A stretch of 36,830 nucleotides of DNA from Arcobacter sp. (GTDB taxonomy: Bacteria; Acidobacteriota; Terriglobia; Bryobacterales; Bryobacteraceae): positions 1-36,830 of the forward strand of contig DYJN01000039.1 in NCBI GenBank assembly GCA_020723085.1. The letters are read 5' to 3'. How positions within the stretch are numbered: the stretch's first letter is position 1; the number at the start of each line of letters is the position of its first letter. The translations under genes and the position numbers were made by a program. Of this stretch, positions 25,064 to 32,542 are shown piece after piece. A model generated the notes under the pieces. That model was not told the origin of the DNA. It saw only the letters and a list, made by a program, of their open reading frames with translations, and did not search any database.

Positions 25064-25265
25064 CTCTGCTCCCGTCCTGAGCCGGTAGGCTCTTGAATTT
25101 CACCTGACGCCGCGGTTCGCGGCCGTCTCCCTGGAAAGGTGCGCACGCTCCACCGGTGAGCCGGGCAGCATGTGGCACGCCCTTCCGCATCGCTCGGCAG
25201 CGACGACCTGGTCACGCCTGGCCCAACCTGTGACAGCAAGGTGAACCCCTTCCAAGCTTTCTTCG
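25064..25265 (-). promoter_or_regulatory. Long, potentially structured 5' leader of the receptor gene
   Basis: With transcription starting about 7 nt after the -10 box the leader would be roughly 195 nt. It can fold into several hairpins: 25106-25127 (GACG/CGTC plus CCGCG/CGCGG arms), a five-pair stem around the TCGCT...AGCGA segment, and a GAGCC...GGCTC stem close to the ribosome site. No known riboswitch consensus (for example a B12 box) was recognised. It could be an unknown regulatory leader or simply a long untranslated region. Confidence 0.4.
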
Positions 25266-25294
25266 ATTAAATCAATAGCCGGGCGGGCTGTCAA
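25266..25294 (-). promoter_or_regulatory. Near-consensus sigma-70 promoter of the receptor gene
   Basis: On the minus strand the -35 is TTGACA (25289-25294, perfect match) and the -10 is TTTAAT (25266-25271, five of six), separated by exactly 17 nt. The region is AT-rich against the local background. It is the best promoter in the window. Confidence 0.85.
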
Positions 25295-25337
25295 TCGAAA
25301 TTCCTTATCCACGGTATGGAAGGCCGGAATCCGGACG

Positions 25338-26021
25338 TCAGGAGAGTCCGTCGAGGATGCGCCCGAGGGCCGCCGCCGGGTCATCAGCCCGGGTGACCTC
25401 GCGCCCGATCACCAGGTAATCGGCTCCGGCAGCGAGCGCCTCCGCCGGCGTCGCCACGCGTTTCTGGTCATGGGCCGAGGCGCCGGCGCTGCGAACGCCG
25501 GGAGTGACCAGGAGGCGCGCGGGCCCGGCGAGTTCCCGCAGCGCGCGGGCTTCCCGCGGCGAGCAGACAAAGCCATGGGCGCCGGCTTCCGCGCCCCGCG
25601 AGGCGAGGGAAAGGACGTGTTCGGCGGGCGTGCGTCCCGTGATGCCCAAGTCTTCCAGGTCGCGCTGGTCAAAGCTCGTAAGAACGGTGACGGCCAGGAT
25701 CCTGGTGTCCGAGCCCTCGACGCCCTCGACCGCCGCGCGCACCACCTGCGGCACGCAATGCACGGTGAGCAGGGAGGCGCCAAGCGAGGCAGCCCGGGCG
25801 GCGGCGCGCTTGACGGTCTCGCCGATGTCGTACATCTTGAGATCCAGAAAGACGCGCTTGCCCGCGGCGGCCAGGTCCCGCACGATGCCCGGCCCTTCCG
25901 CCGTAAACAGTTCCAATCCGACCTTGTAGAAACCCGCCAGATCCCCGCACCGCTCCACGAGCTGCATCGCCGCGGCGCGCGATTCGACATCCAGAGCCAC
26001 GATCAGCGGGTTCCTGCTCAT
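25338..26021 (-). CDS. pyrF: Orotidine 5'-phosphate decarboxylase
   Basis: Catalyses the last step of UMP synthesis. At 227 aa it is normal for the bacterial type 1 enzyme. Active-site residues are visible: D11 in IVALDVE, K33 in FYKVGLELF, and the D60-K62-D65 triad in FLDLKMYDIGETV. The phosphate-binding end reads VTPGVRS and DYLVIGREVTRADDP. The ATG at 26021 overlaps the selD stop by 4 bp (ATGA), so pyrF is probably translated by coupling behind selD. No terminator was found after it. Confidence 0.96.
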   Translation of the reverse strand: MSRNPLIVALDVESRAAAMQLVERCGDLAGFYKVGLELFTAEGPGIVRDLAAAGKRVFLDLKMYDIGETVKRAAARAASLGASLLTVHCVPQVVRAAVEGVEGSDTRILAVTVLTSFDQRDLEDLGITGRTPAEHVLSLASRGAEAGAHGFVCSPREARALRELAGPARLLVTPGVRSAGASAHDQKRVATPAEALAAGADYLVIGREVTRADDPAAALGRILDGLS

Positions 26022-26998
26022 ATCACGATCACCGGCTTTTCTCCGCGCGCCAGAACGCGGCCAATCACCCGCCCCTGCGCCTTGTCCGGATCGGCCGACA
26101 GCAGGAGGCCGCCCGACGTCTGCGGGTCATAGAGCAGCGTCTCCACTTCCGGAGGCAGTTGCCGGCGGAGTTCCACGGCGCAGGAGGCGAACTCGCGGTT
26201 ATTCTTCAACCCGGCGGGGATCGCGCCCTGCGCGGCGTATTCGAGGGCGCCGGGCAGGAACTCGAGCCTCGCGGTATCGATCTCCAGCGTGACGCCGGAG
26301 GCGAGGGCCATCTCGCGCGCGTGTCCCATCAGACCGAAGCCGGTGACGTCGGTGCAGCCGTGCGCTTCCCCATCGAAGCGGTTCAGCCGGGACATTGATT
26401 GGATGGCCGCCTCCACATGAGCCGGATCCGCGGCGCCCCGCTTGAGAGCGGTTCCGATGACGCCCGTGCCGAGGGGCTTGGTAAGGACAAGCACGTCGCC
26501 CGGGCGCGCGCCGGCGTTGGTCCAGATCCTTTCCGGGTGGACGAGACCGGTGACCGCGTAGCCGAATTTCATTTCGTCGTCGCTGACCGAATGGCCGCCC
26601 ATGACCACACAACCGGCTTCGACCATGGTCTGCGCGCCGCCTTTGAGGATCTGCTCGAGGTCGTCGAGGTCGCCCTTGGCCGGATAGCAGAGGATGGAGA
26701 GCGCGGTGAGAGGGCGTCCGCCCATGGCGTAGACGTCGGACAGCGCGTTGGCTGCGGCGATGCGGCCGAAAGTGAATGGATCGTCGACGATTGGCGTGAA
26801 AAAGTCCACGGTCTGCACGAGGGCGCACTCCGGGCTGAGCCGGTAGACGCCCGCGTCGTCGCAGGTGTCGAAACCGACGAGCACGTTGTCATCGCGAAGG
26901 CGCGGAATGCGCGGCAGAACCGTGTCCAAAACCTTTGGACTCAGTTTGGACGCTCAACCCGCGGCCTTGACGCGAGCGGTGAGTTTCTTAGTTGACAC
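26018..26998 (-). CDS. selD: Selenophosphate synthetase SelD, itself a selenoprotein (in-frame TGA = Sec15)
   Basis: SelD makes selenophosphate from selenide and ATP for selenocysteine and 2-selenouridine synthesis. A plain reading starts only at a TTG at 26929 and lacks the catalytic N-terminus. Upstream, the same frame continues through a TGA at 26954-26956 to a GTG at 26998, reading STKKLTARVKAAG-U-ASKLSPKVLDTVLP. This matches the SelD N-terminus, where G-(C/U)-x-x-K carries the catalytic Cys/Sec and Lys (E. coli has GCGCKISPKVLETIL). Sec is residue 15, Lys is 18. The remainder shows VQTVDFFTPIVDDPFTFG, AANALSDVYAMGG, GGHSVSDDE and DPQTSGGLL, all family motifs. Total length is 326 aa. AAGGAG lies 11 nt before the GTG; an ATG-TAA pair lies in that gap. 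A SECIS-like hairpin follows the TGA. pyrF overlaps the end by 4 bp. Confidence 0.93.
26924..26953 (-). promoter_or_regulatory. Candidate bacterial SECIS element after the selD Sec codon
   Basis: On the minus strand, nucleotides 14-30 after the TGA (26940-26924) form a perfect 7-bp stem, GTCCAAA with TTTGGAC, closed by a GGT loop. Bacterial SECIS elements sit directly 3' of the UGA, with a small apical loop containing G and U about 16-37 nt away, which fits. A second GTCCAAA copy (nucleotides 3-9) could form a competing stem with the same 3' arm. Confidence 0.7.
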
Positions 26999-27022
26999 CG
27001 CTTACATGGCTCCTTTCCGGTG

Positions 27023-27028
27023 TAGTAT
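27023..27028 (+). promoter_or_regulatory. -10-like TAGTAT before the GH51 gene
   Basis: TAGTAT (5 of 6 matches to the -10 consensus) ends 9 nt before the ATG at 27038, which lacks a Shine-Dalgarno sequence. A weak -35 (CTTACA, 27001-27006) lies 16 nt upstream. It sits opposite the ribosome site of divergent selD (start codons 39 bp apart). Confidence 0.45.
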
Positions 27029-27037
27029 GCTGCCCGC

Positions 27038-28603
27038 ATGAACCGCCGCACGTTCGTCTCCGCAACGGCCGCGGCCCTGCTGGGGCCTCGTTCCAGCCGC
27101 GCGGCCGAGGGTTCGGCCACGGTGCTCCTGAGAGAACAGATTGGCACAATCAGCCCGCTCGTGCACGGCCACTTCGTCGAGCACCTGGGCGGCGTGGTTT
27201 ACGACGGCATCTGGGTGGGCGAAAAGTCGAAGATCCCCAACATAGCCGGCATCCGCAAGGCGCTGGTCGATGATCTGAAACGGATCCACGCTCCCCTGTT
27301 CCGCTGGCCCGGCGGCTGCTTCGCCGACAGCTACGACTGGCGCGACGGGGTGGGACCGCGCGAGAAGCGCCCCAAGCGGCTGAATTTCTGGGCGGGGTCG
27401 CCCATGCTGCGCAAGCTGGAGAACCACCCCGCCAAGTACGAGCCCAATGAGTTCGGCACCAACGAGTTCATGCGCTTCGTGCAGGAGGCGGGCGCCAAAC
27501 CGTACCTCGCGGCGAATCTGCGCGGCATGACGGCGCGCGAGTTCAACGGGTGGGTGGATTACTGCAACGCCCCGCTCGGCTCGACGACCTGGAGCGAGGT
27601 GCGCGGCACGCCGCCTTTCCAAGTGGAATTCTGGGGCATCGGCAACGAGAGCTGGGGCTGCGGCGGCGACTTCCGCCCCGAGGAGTATTCGGTCGAGTTC
27701 CGCCGTTTCACCTCCTGGGCGCCGGGCTTCGGCGTGCCGCTCAAGTTCATCGCCGCGGGACCGAGCGGCGGCGATCTGGACTGGACGCGAGGTTTCTTCG
27801 AGTCGCTGGTGCGCAAGAGCCCCGGGCTGCTGCGCCGCGTGTGGGGCTGGGCGCTGCATTATTACTGCGGCACGGCGGGCGGCCCCGTGGAGTTCACTAC
27901 GGAGGAGCACTATGAGCTGCTCGGGCGTGCGGCACGCATGGAGCAGCTGATCCGCGACCACTGGGCCATCATGGGCGAGTACGACCGCGGGCACCGCGTC
28001 AAGTTCGCCATCGACGAGTGGGGCGCGTGGCACAAGGCGGGCAGCGAAGTGGCGCCGCATCACCTGTTCGGCCAGATCGGCACGATGCGGGACGCCATCA
28101 TCGCCGGACTCACGCTGGACATCTTCCACCGCCACGCCGACAAGGTGGCGATGGCCTGCGTGGCGCAACTCGTCAACTGCATCCACAGCCTCTTCATCGC
28201 CCATGAGGACAGGATGCTGCGGACGCCGAACTACCACGTCTTCGACCTGTACAGGAGCCATCAGGACGGCATGGCGGTGCGCACGGTTTTCGGAGCGCCG
28301 ATGTCGGGCAAGGCGCCGCGGCTGGATGGCTCCGCATCCTGGCATCAGAAAGACAACCGCCTGGTGGTGACCTGCACGCACGCGGATGCGGCGGAGCCGC
28401 TGGCTGTCGATCTGCGCCTGGAAGGCGGCGCGGCGAAGGAGGCGCGGGCGCGGGTGCTGGCGGGCGCGCCGCGCGACCACAACACGTTCGAGCAGCCCGA
28501 ACGCGTGAAGCCGCGCGAGATGGCGGTGAGCTTGCGGCAAGACCGGCTCTCTTTCGAGATGCCGCCGTGCTCGGTGGCGGCGATTGAGATGACGCTCGGG
28601 TAG
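27038..28603 (+). CDS. GH51-type alpha-L-arabinofuranosidase
   Basis: A 521-aa glycoside hydrolase predicted to remove alpha-L-arabinofuranosyl groups from plant polysaccharides such as arabinoxylan or arabinan. The acid/base Glu is E204 in FWGIGNESWGCGG and the nucleophile is E327 in KFAIDEWGAW, as expected for clan GH-A family 51. LFRWPGGCFADSYDWRDGVGP is another family hallmark. The N-terminus MNRRTFVSATAAALLG looks like a Tat-type or simple export signal (Arg pair followed by a short hydrophobic run), so the enzyme is likely periplasmic or secreted. The ATG has a -10-like box but no ribosome site. A GC-rich hairpin without a T-run directly follows the stop. Confidence 0.92.
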   Translation: MNRRTFVSATAAALLGPRSSRAAEGSATVLLREQIGTISPLVHGHFVEHLGGVVYDGIWVGEKSKIPNIAGIRKALVDDLKRIHAPLFRWPGGCFADSYDWRDGVGPREKRPKRLNFWAGSPMLRKLENHPAKYEPNEFGTNEFMRFVQEAGAKPYLAANLRGMTAREFNGWVDYCNAPLGSTTWSEVRGTPPFQVEFWGIGNESWGCGGDFRPEEYSVEFRRFTSWAPGFGVPLKFIAAGPSGGDLDWTRGFFESLVRKSPGLLRRVWGWALHYYCGTAGGPVEFTTEEHYELLGRAARMEQLIRDHWAIMGEYDRGHRVKFAIDEWGAWHKAGSEVAPHHLFGQIGTMRDAIIAGLTLDIFHRHADKVAMACVAQLVNCIHSLFIAHEDRMLRTPNYHVFDLYRSHQDGMAVRTVFGAPMSGKAPRLDGSASWHQKDNRLVVTCTHADAAEPLAVDLRLEGGAAKEARARVLAGAPRDHNTFEQPERVKPREMAVSLRQDRLSFEMPPCSVAAIEMTLG

Positions 28604-28623
28604 CGGGCGTACCGCGCGCCCGC
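28603..28623 (+). terminator. GC hairpin at the GH51 stop codon (no T-run)
   Basis: GCGGGCG (28603-28609) and CGCCCGC (28617-28623) form a 7-bp stem with a 7-nt loop starting at the last base of the stop codon. No T-tract follows, so termination is uncertain. Confidence 0.3.
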
Positions 28624-28659
28624 AGGCGCAAGGGCAATGGCGGTCCGGAATTCAGACCC

Positions 28660-28690
28660 TTGACTCCGGCACTATCTTCGAACATAGTGC
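28660..28690 (+). promoter_or_regulatory. Promoter/operator candidate: 22-bp near-perfect palindrome before the lipoprotein gene
   Basis: Positions 28669-28690 read GCACTATCTTCGAACATAGT followed by GC. They are self-complementary at 20 of 22 bases, the only mismatch being a C:C pair. A TTGACT (-35-like, 28660-28665) lies 17 nt before CATAGT (28683-28688, weak -10), so a bound dimer would cover the spacer and -10. The regulator is unknown. Confidence 0.5.
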
Positions 28691-28706
28691 GCTGAGGAGG
28701 TCTTGC

Positions 28707-29564
28707 ATGCGGCGATTGTGGCGCTGTGTGGTTCCCGTGGCGGCAGCGGTGGCGGTGTTGAGCAGCGGCGGATGCGGCACGTCGAAAGGCCCTGCGCCAC
28801 CGAAGCCCGGAACGCCACCGTTCTTCTGGGCGGCAGCGAAGAGCACATATCAGAAGGGCGATTTCCAGGCGGCGATGAAGAACCTCAATGGCATCATCGC
28901 CACCGAGAATGAGTTCACGCGGCGGGCGCAGATCTGGCAGCTCGTGCTCGATGCCGGAATGGCCCGGGGAGAGATGGAATGGGCCGACATCCTGGATCAG
29001 GGACGACCGGCGGCGCGAGCCCGAGAGATCGACTTCCGCCGTCTGGCCAATGAGGCGCGCACGCTGGCCGGACAGAGCGCCATGCGCTTTGCGGACACGG
29101 GGCACAAACTGATGCCCGTTCTGACCGAGGATGAAGTGGCGTTGCCCTTCACGCTGCCGGATGTCAACCGCGACCGTCCGGTGGAGGTGGAACGGATCAT
29201 TAAGGGCATCCTGCCCATGCCCGCTGAAGTCGACCGGCTTCACAATCTGATGGTGCGGCGCGGCGTAGCGCAAAGCGTGATTGCCGTAGCCGATCCCGGA
29301 GGCGGACTGGAAAAGGCCAAGGCGCTGTTGTCGCAGCCGGAGCCGAAGGTGAAGCGCGAGCAGTTCCTGTTCTTCCTCGCCACGCAGTTTGCGGAAATCT
29401 CCCAGCTTTTCGCGCCGAAGAAGCTGGATCGGGCGGCGCGGATGAAGCTGTTCCTCGACAAGGCGAAAGAGGCGCTGGCGCCCGTGCCGAAATCGGCCGA
29501 GCGCGACAAGCTCCAGAAAAAGATCGCGGATTACGAGAAGAAAATGCCGAAGGTCTCCGGCTGA
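28707..29564 (+). CDS. Probable lipoprotein with TPR-like helical repeats
   Basis: A 285-aa protein with a positively charged hydrophobic N-terminus and a plausible, non-ideal lipobox (SGGC, Cys23). The mature part is helical. KSTYQKGDFQAAMKNLNGII resembles one TPR unit, and the C-terminal ~60 residues form a Lys/Glu-rich helix pair. It is probably attached to a membrane on the periplasmic side. No function is recognised. GAGGAGG sits 6 nt before the ATG, the strongest ribosome site in the window, and a palindrome precedes it, suggesting a well-expressed and regulated gene. It stands alone between GH51 and a convergent helicase gene. Confidence 0.8.
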   Translation: MRRLWRCVVPVAAAVAVLSSGGCGTSKGPAPPKPGTPPFFWAAAKSTYQKGDFQAAMKNLNGIIATENEFTRRAQIWQLVLDAGMARGEMEWADILDQGRPAARAREIDFRRLANEARTLAGQSAMRFADTGHKLMPVLTEDEVALPFTLPDVNRDRPVEVERIIKGILPMPAEVDRLHNLMVRRGVAQSVIAVADPGGGLEKAKALLSQPEPKVKREQFLFFLATQFAEISQLFAPKKLDRAARMKLFLDKAKEALAPVPKSAERDKLQKKIADYEKKMPKVSG

Positions 29565-29653
29565 CCGGAGCAGGCGGCAGCAACAGAATTCCGGCGAATT
29601 TCGCGGGGCGGAGGCGATTTGCTCCCTCGCGGACAACAGGGCGCGAAGGCAGG

Positions 29654-31603
29654 TCAGCCGCCGGGCGACGGCTCGGGCAGCGCCTCTTCATTGAAAAACC
29701 GCTCCACGTCTTCGACGCGCGTGGTCAGCCGGTAGGGCGGCAGCGAATTGAGAAAGACGCGCCCGTAGCCGGCGCGCAGGATGCGGTTGTCGAGCAGCAC
29801 CAGCACCCCGCGGTCGGAAGAAGACCGGATGAGCCGCCCGAAGCCCTGCTTGAGCGCGATAGCCGCCTGCGGCACCTGGTACTCGTAAAACGCGTTGCCG
29901 CCCGACGCCTGGATCGCCTTCACGCGCGCCTCCACAACGGGATCGCTCGGCACGGCGAACGGCAGACGGTCGATGATCACGCAGGAGAGCTGCTCGCCCT
30001 GCACGTCCACGCCCTGCCAGAACGACGACGTGGCGAAAAGCACGGAATGCGGCGTCGAGCGGAACTGATCGAGGAGCACGCGCTGCGGGGCGGTTCCCTG
30101 CAACAGCACGGGGTAATCCAGCCGAGGCGCCACGCGGTCATGGATCTGGCGCATCTGCTGGTAGCTGGTGAAGAGGACGAACGCCCTGCCGCGGCTGTGC
30201 GCCAGCACTTCGCGCACCTCTTCCGCCGCCGCGGAGAGGAACGCCTCGCTGCGGACGTCGGGCAGATGAGCGGGCACGTACAACAGCGCCTGATTGGCGT
30301 AGTCGTAATGGCTGGGCACGATCAGCTCGCGCGCTCCGTCCAAGCCGAGCCTGGCTTTCACATAGTCGAAGTTGCCGCCCACGGCGAGAGTGGCGCTGGT
30401 CAGCACAACCGTGGGGATTTCGCTGAAGACTTTCTCGCGGAGCAGTGCGGACACGTTCACCGGCGTCGCCTGGAGCGCGAGGTTCCTGCCGCGGCGCTCC
30501 ACCCAATACACATAATCGGGGTCTCCGCCTTTCATGTAGGCATCCAGCGTTTCCCGCTGCTGCCTGAGCCGGCGCACCAGCGGCGCGATCTCCTCGGGGG
30601 CGTCCTTCAGCAGGGAGAGATGGGTTTCGAGCAGCTCCAGCGCCGAAAGCAGCCGCCGGTAGGCTTCGCTGTGGCGTTCGAGAAACTCCTGCTGTTTTGT
30701 GAATCCTGACCTTCCCTCCTGCTCCGGGAAGAGTGCGAAGAAGCGCTCGGCGTGCTCCGCCAGCAGGCGGAGCATCTGCTCGAGGTCGCGCGACAAGAGG
30801 TTCTTGCGGCGGGCGACCGCCAGCGCGTCGCGGCGCAGGTCTTCCATCTGGTTGGAGGAGATGCCGAACCCGAAATATTGCCCGGCCACCTCTTCCAATT
30901 CGTGCGCTTCGTCAAAGATCACGGCGGAATAATCCGGCAGGATGGCGCCGAATTCGCCCTCTCTGACGGCGAGATCAGCGAAAAAGAGGTGGTGGTTGAC
31001 GATGATGATGTCGGATTCCTGGGCCCGCTGATGCATCAGCGTAATGAAACAGCGGTCGAACGAGGGGCACTTCTGGCCGGTGCAGAGGTCGGCGCGGGCG
31101 TCGAGCTTCGCCCACGCCGTGGATCCGTCAGGCAGATTCGGAATCGAAGAGCGGTCGCCGGTCTCAGAGGTCTTCTCCCACTCGCGGATAATGGAGAAGT
31201 CGCTCACCTCCGTGAGCCCGCTGAGCACCGGCTCGCGCTCAGCGTCATAGATTTTCTGGCGGCAGGCGTAATTGCTGCGGCCCTTCATGTAACAGGCCTT
31301 GATGCCGCCTTCGAAGATCCCGTTCAGGAAGGGAATGTCCTTGAAATAGAGCTGCTCCTGAAGGTTCTTTGTGCCCGTGGAGATCACCACGCGCCTGCCG
31401 GAAAGAATCGCCGGCGCCAGATAGGCGAGCGTCTTGCCGGTTCCGGTGCCGGCTTCGACAATCTGGTGGCGTTTTTCGGCCAGAGCCGCTTCGATGGCGA
31501 GCGCCATTTCCAGTTGTCCGCGCCGGAACTCGTAATTCGGGTGTGCGCGTTCGAGCGGCCCGCGGCGCGCGAAGAACTGCCTGACTGTGAACGGCGAGGC
31601 CAA
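29654..31603 (-). CDS. DinG/XPD-type ATP-dependent DNA helicase with Fe-S cluster
   Basis: A 649-aa superfamily 2 helicase. Walker A is AGTGTGKT (residues 51-58), Walker B/DEAH is FDEAHE (231-234). Four Cys of the iron-sulfur domain are seen: C114, C174, C179 and C185, with the 5- and 6-residue spacing of E. coli DinG. Motifs V/VI are present as FATSSFWQGVDVQG and QGFGRLIRSSSDRG. It is likely a 5'-3' helicase acting on damaged or structured DNA; YoaA-like is an equally good label. The start is TTG at 31603: an in-frame TAA lies two codons upstream, and AAAGG sits 6 nt before it. Confidence 0.93.
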   Translation of the reverse strand: MASPFTVRQFFARRGPLERAHPNYEFRRGQLEMALAIEAALAEKRHQIVEAGTGTGKTLAYLAPAILSGRRVVISTGTKNLQEQLYFKDIPFLNGIFEGGIKACYMKGRSNYACRQKIYDAEREPVLSGLTEVSDFSIIREWEKTSETGDRSSIPNLPDGSTAWAKLDARADLCTGQKCPSFDRCFITLMHQRAQESDIIIVNHHLFFADLAVREGEFGAILPDYSAVIFDEAHELEEVAGQYFGFGISSNQMEDLRRDALAVARRKNLLSRDLEQMLRLLAEHAERFFALFPEQEGRSGFTKQQEFLERHSEAYRRLLSALELLETHLSLLKDAPEEIAPLVRRLRQQRETLDAYMKGGDPDYVYWVERRGRNLALQATPVNVSALLREKVFSEIPTVVLTSATLAVGGNFDYVKARLGLDGARELIVPSHYDYANQALLYVPAHLPDVRSEAFLSAAAEEVREVLAHSRGRAFVLFTSYQQMRQIHDRVAPRLDYPVLLQGTAPQRVLLDQFRSTPHSVLFATSSFWQGVDVQGEQLSCVIIDRLPFAVPSDPVVEARVKAIQASGGNAFYEYQVPQAAIALKQGFGRLIRSSSDRGVLVLLDNRILRAGYGRVFLNSLPPYRLTTRVEDVERFFNEEALPEPSPGG

Positions 31604-31604
31604 A

Positions 31605-31623
31605 GCTTACCTTTAGTGTAAGC
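31605..31623 (-). promoter_or_regulatory. Inverted repeat and -10-like TACACT at the helicase start
   Basis: GCTTAC (31605-31610) and GTAAGC (31618-31623) form a 6-bp inverted repeat with a 7-nt loop. The AAAGG ribosome site overlaps its loop on the minus strand. TACACT (31615-31620, minus strand) ends 11 nt before the TTG start and may be the -10 box, so the repeat could be an operator or an RNA hairpin. Confidence 0.35.
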
Positions 31624-31696
31624 CGTCCGTGCCTGATTCCCTCATCCCCGGACGGAGCGGGCCGATAAGCAGGGCGGACAGGAATTCCGGACCGCC

Positions 31697-32521
31697 ATGC
31701 CTGCGCAGACGCCGCCTGTACGCCTGGACGCGCTTCCGCCGTTCCGCCCGGTGGTGACGCGGCTTCTGGCGGAGCTATCGGGAGAACCGTCGGGATTCCG
31801 GCGCATCCGGCTTCTGGTAAGCGAGGATCCGGCGCTGGCAGCCCATGTGCTGCGCCTGGCCAATTCGGCGCTGTTCGGCTGCCGCCGCGAGGTGACCGAC
31901 CTGCTGACGGCGCTGACGTTGATCGGCCTCGACCGCCTGCGCGCGCTGGTGCTGACCTACGGAGTGCGCCACCTGTTCCGTCCCCTGGCACACTACCCCC
32001 TCTGCCGCGCCGTCTGGCAGCACAGCCTGGCAACCGCCCTGCTGGCTGCGGATCTTTCGCTCGACAGCGCCGGGGACATGATGGAGAGCTATACGGGGGG
32101 ACTGCTGCACGACCTGGGGCGGCTGGTGCTGCTCGCCTCGGCGCCGGAATCGTATGCGGCCCTCGTGCAAGAGGCACACAGCCCGGAGCACGGGCGCCGC
32201 CTGGAGGAGGAGCTGTTCGGCATGGCGCATCCGGAAGCCGGCGCGCGCGCCATGCGCCGGTACGACCTGCCCGAACCGTTGAGCGAAGCGGCACGGCTGC
32301 ACCACCACGAAGACCCGCTGGAGCTCTCCCGCGTCAATCCGGCGGCTGCCCTCATCGCCTCGAGCTGCCGCATCGCCTCGTCCTCCGGCTACCCTGTCGC
32401 CGCCTCGCCGTCCATGCCGCAGACGGAAGCCGCCGGGGAGGAAGACGCAGCCGACGACCTTAGCCTCTACCTGCGGGAACGCATCGCCGAAGTGGAGCGG
32501 GAACTCGGGCTCGGCTTCTGA
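31697..32521 (+). CDS. HDOD-domain signalling protein
   Basis: A 274-aa protein covering an HDOD domain (about residues 10-205), a relative of HD phosphohydrolases found in bacterial regulatory proteins. Typical segments are RRIRLLVSEDPALAAHVLRLANSALFG, ALTLIGLDRLRALVLTYGV and a GLLHDLGRLVLL motif with His-Asp, preceded by HSLATALLAADL. Whether it keeps catalytic metal binding is unclear; most HDOD domains do not. The C-terminal ~60 residues are low-complexity and then a charged helix. There is no membrane segment. The ATG at 31697 has no clear ribosome site. The next gene starts 27 bp later but has its own -10-like box. Confidence 0.88.
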   Translation: MPAQTPPVRLDALPPFRPVVTRLLAELSGEPSGFRRIRLLVSEDPALAAHVLRLANSALFGCRREVTDLLTALTLIGLDRLRALVLTYGVRHLFRPLAHYPLCRAVWQHSLATALLAADLSLDSAGDMMESYTGGLLHDLGRLVLLASAPESYAALVQEAHSPEHGRRLEEELFGMAHPEAGARAMRRYDLPEPLSEAARLHHHEDPLELSRVNPAAALIASSCRIASSSGYPVAASPSMPQTEAAGEEDAADDLSLYLRERIAEVERELGLGF

Positions 32522-32536
32522 GCCGCCTTCCGGTGC

Positions 32537-32542
32537 TACACT
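32537..32542 (+). promoter_or_regulatory. -10-like TACACT before the radical SAM gene
   Basis: TACACT ends 6 nt before the ATG at 32549, with no Shine-Dalgarno sequence between them. This fits leaderless transcription, as for several other genes here. Confidence 0.45.

Noticed and set aside
25064-25265. Cobalamin riboswitch in the receptor leader
   Set aside because: A CCACATGCTG-like stretch is only loosely similar to the B12 box and the other conserved riboswitch segments are not recognisable.
26929-26929. TTG at 26929 as the selD start
   Set aside because: It would remove the catalytic Sec/Cys and Lys, has no ribosome site, and the homologous sequence continues upstream through the TGA to 26998.
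29559-29659. GGCTGACC and GGTCAGCC flanking the gap between the lipoprotein and helicase genes, as a possible bidirectional terminator
   Set aside because: The arms are about 85 bp apart and arise simply because both convergent genes end in a Gly codon plus TGA and CC; there is no T-run.
31625-31656. CCGTCCG...CGGACGG inverted repeat between the helicase and HDOD genes as a terminator
   Set aside because: The loop is long, no T-run follows on either strand, and no gene ends there.
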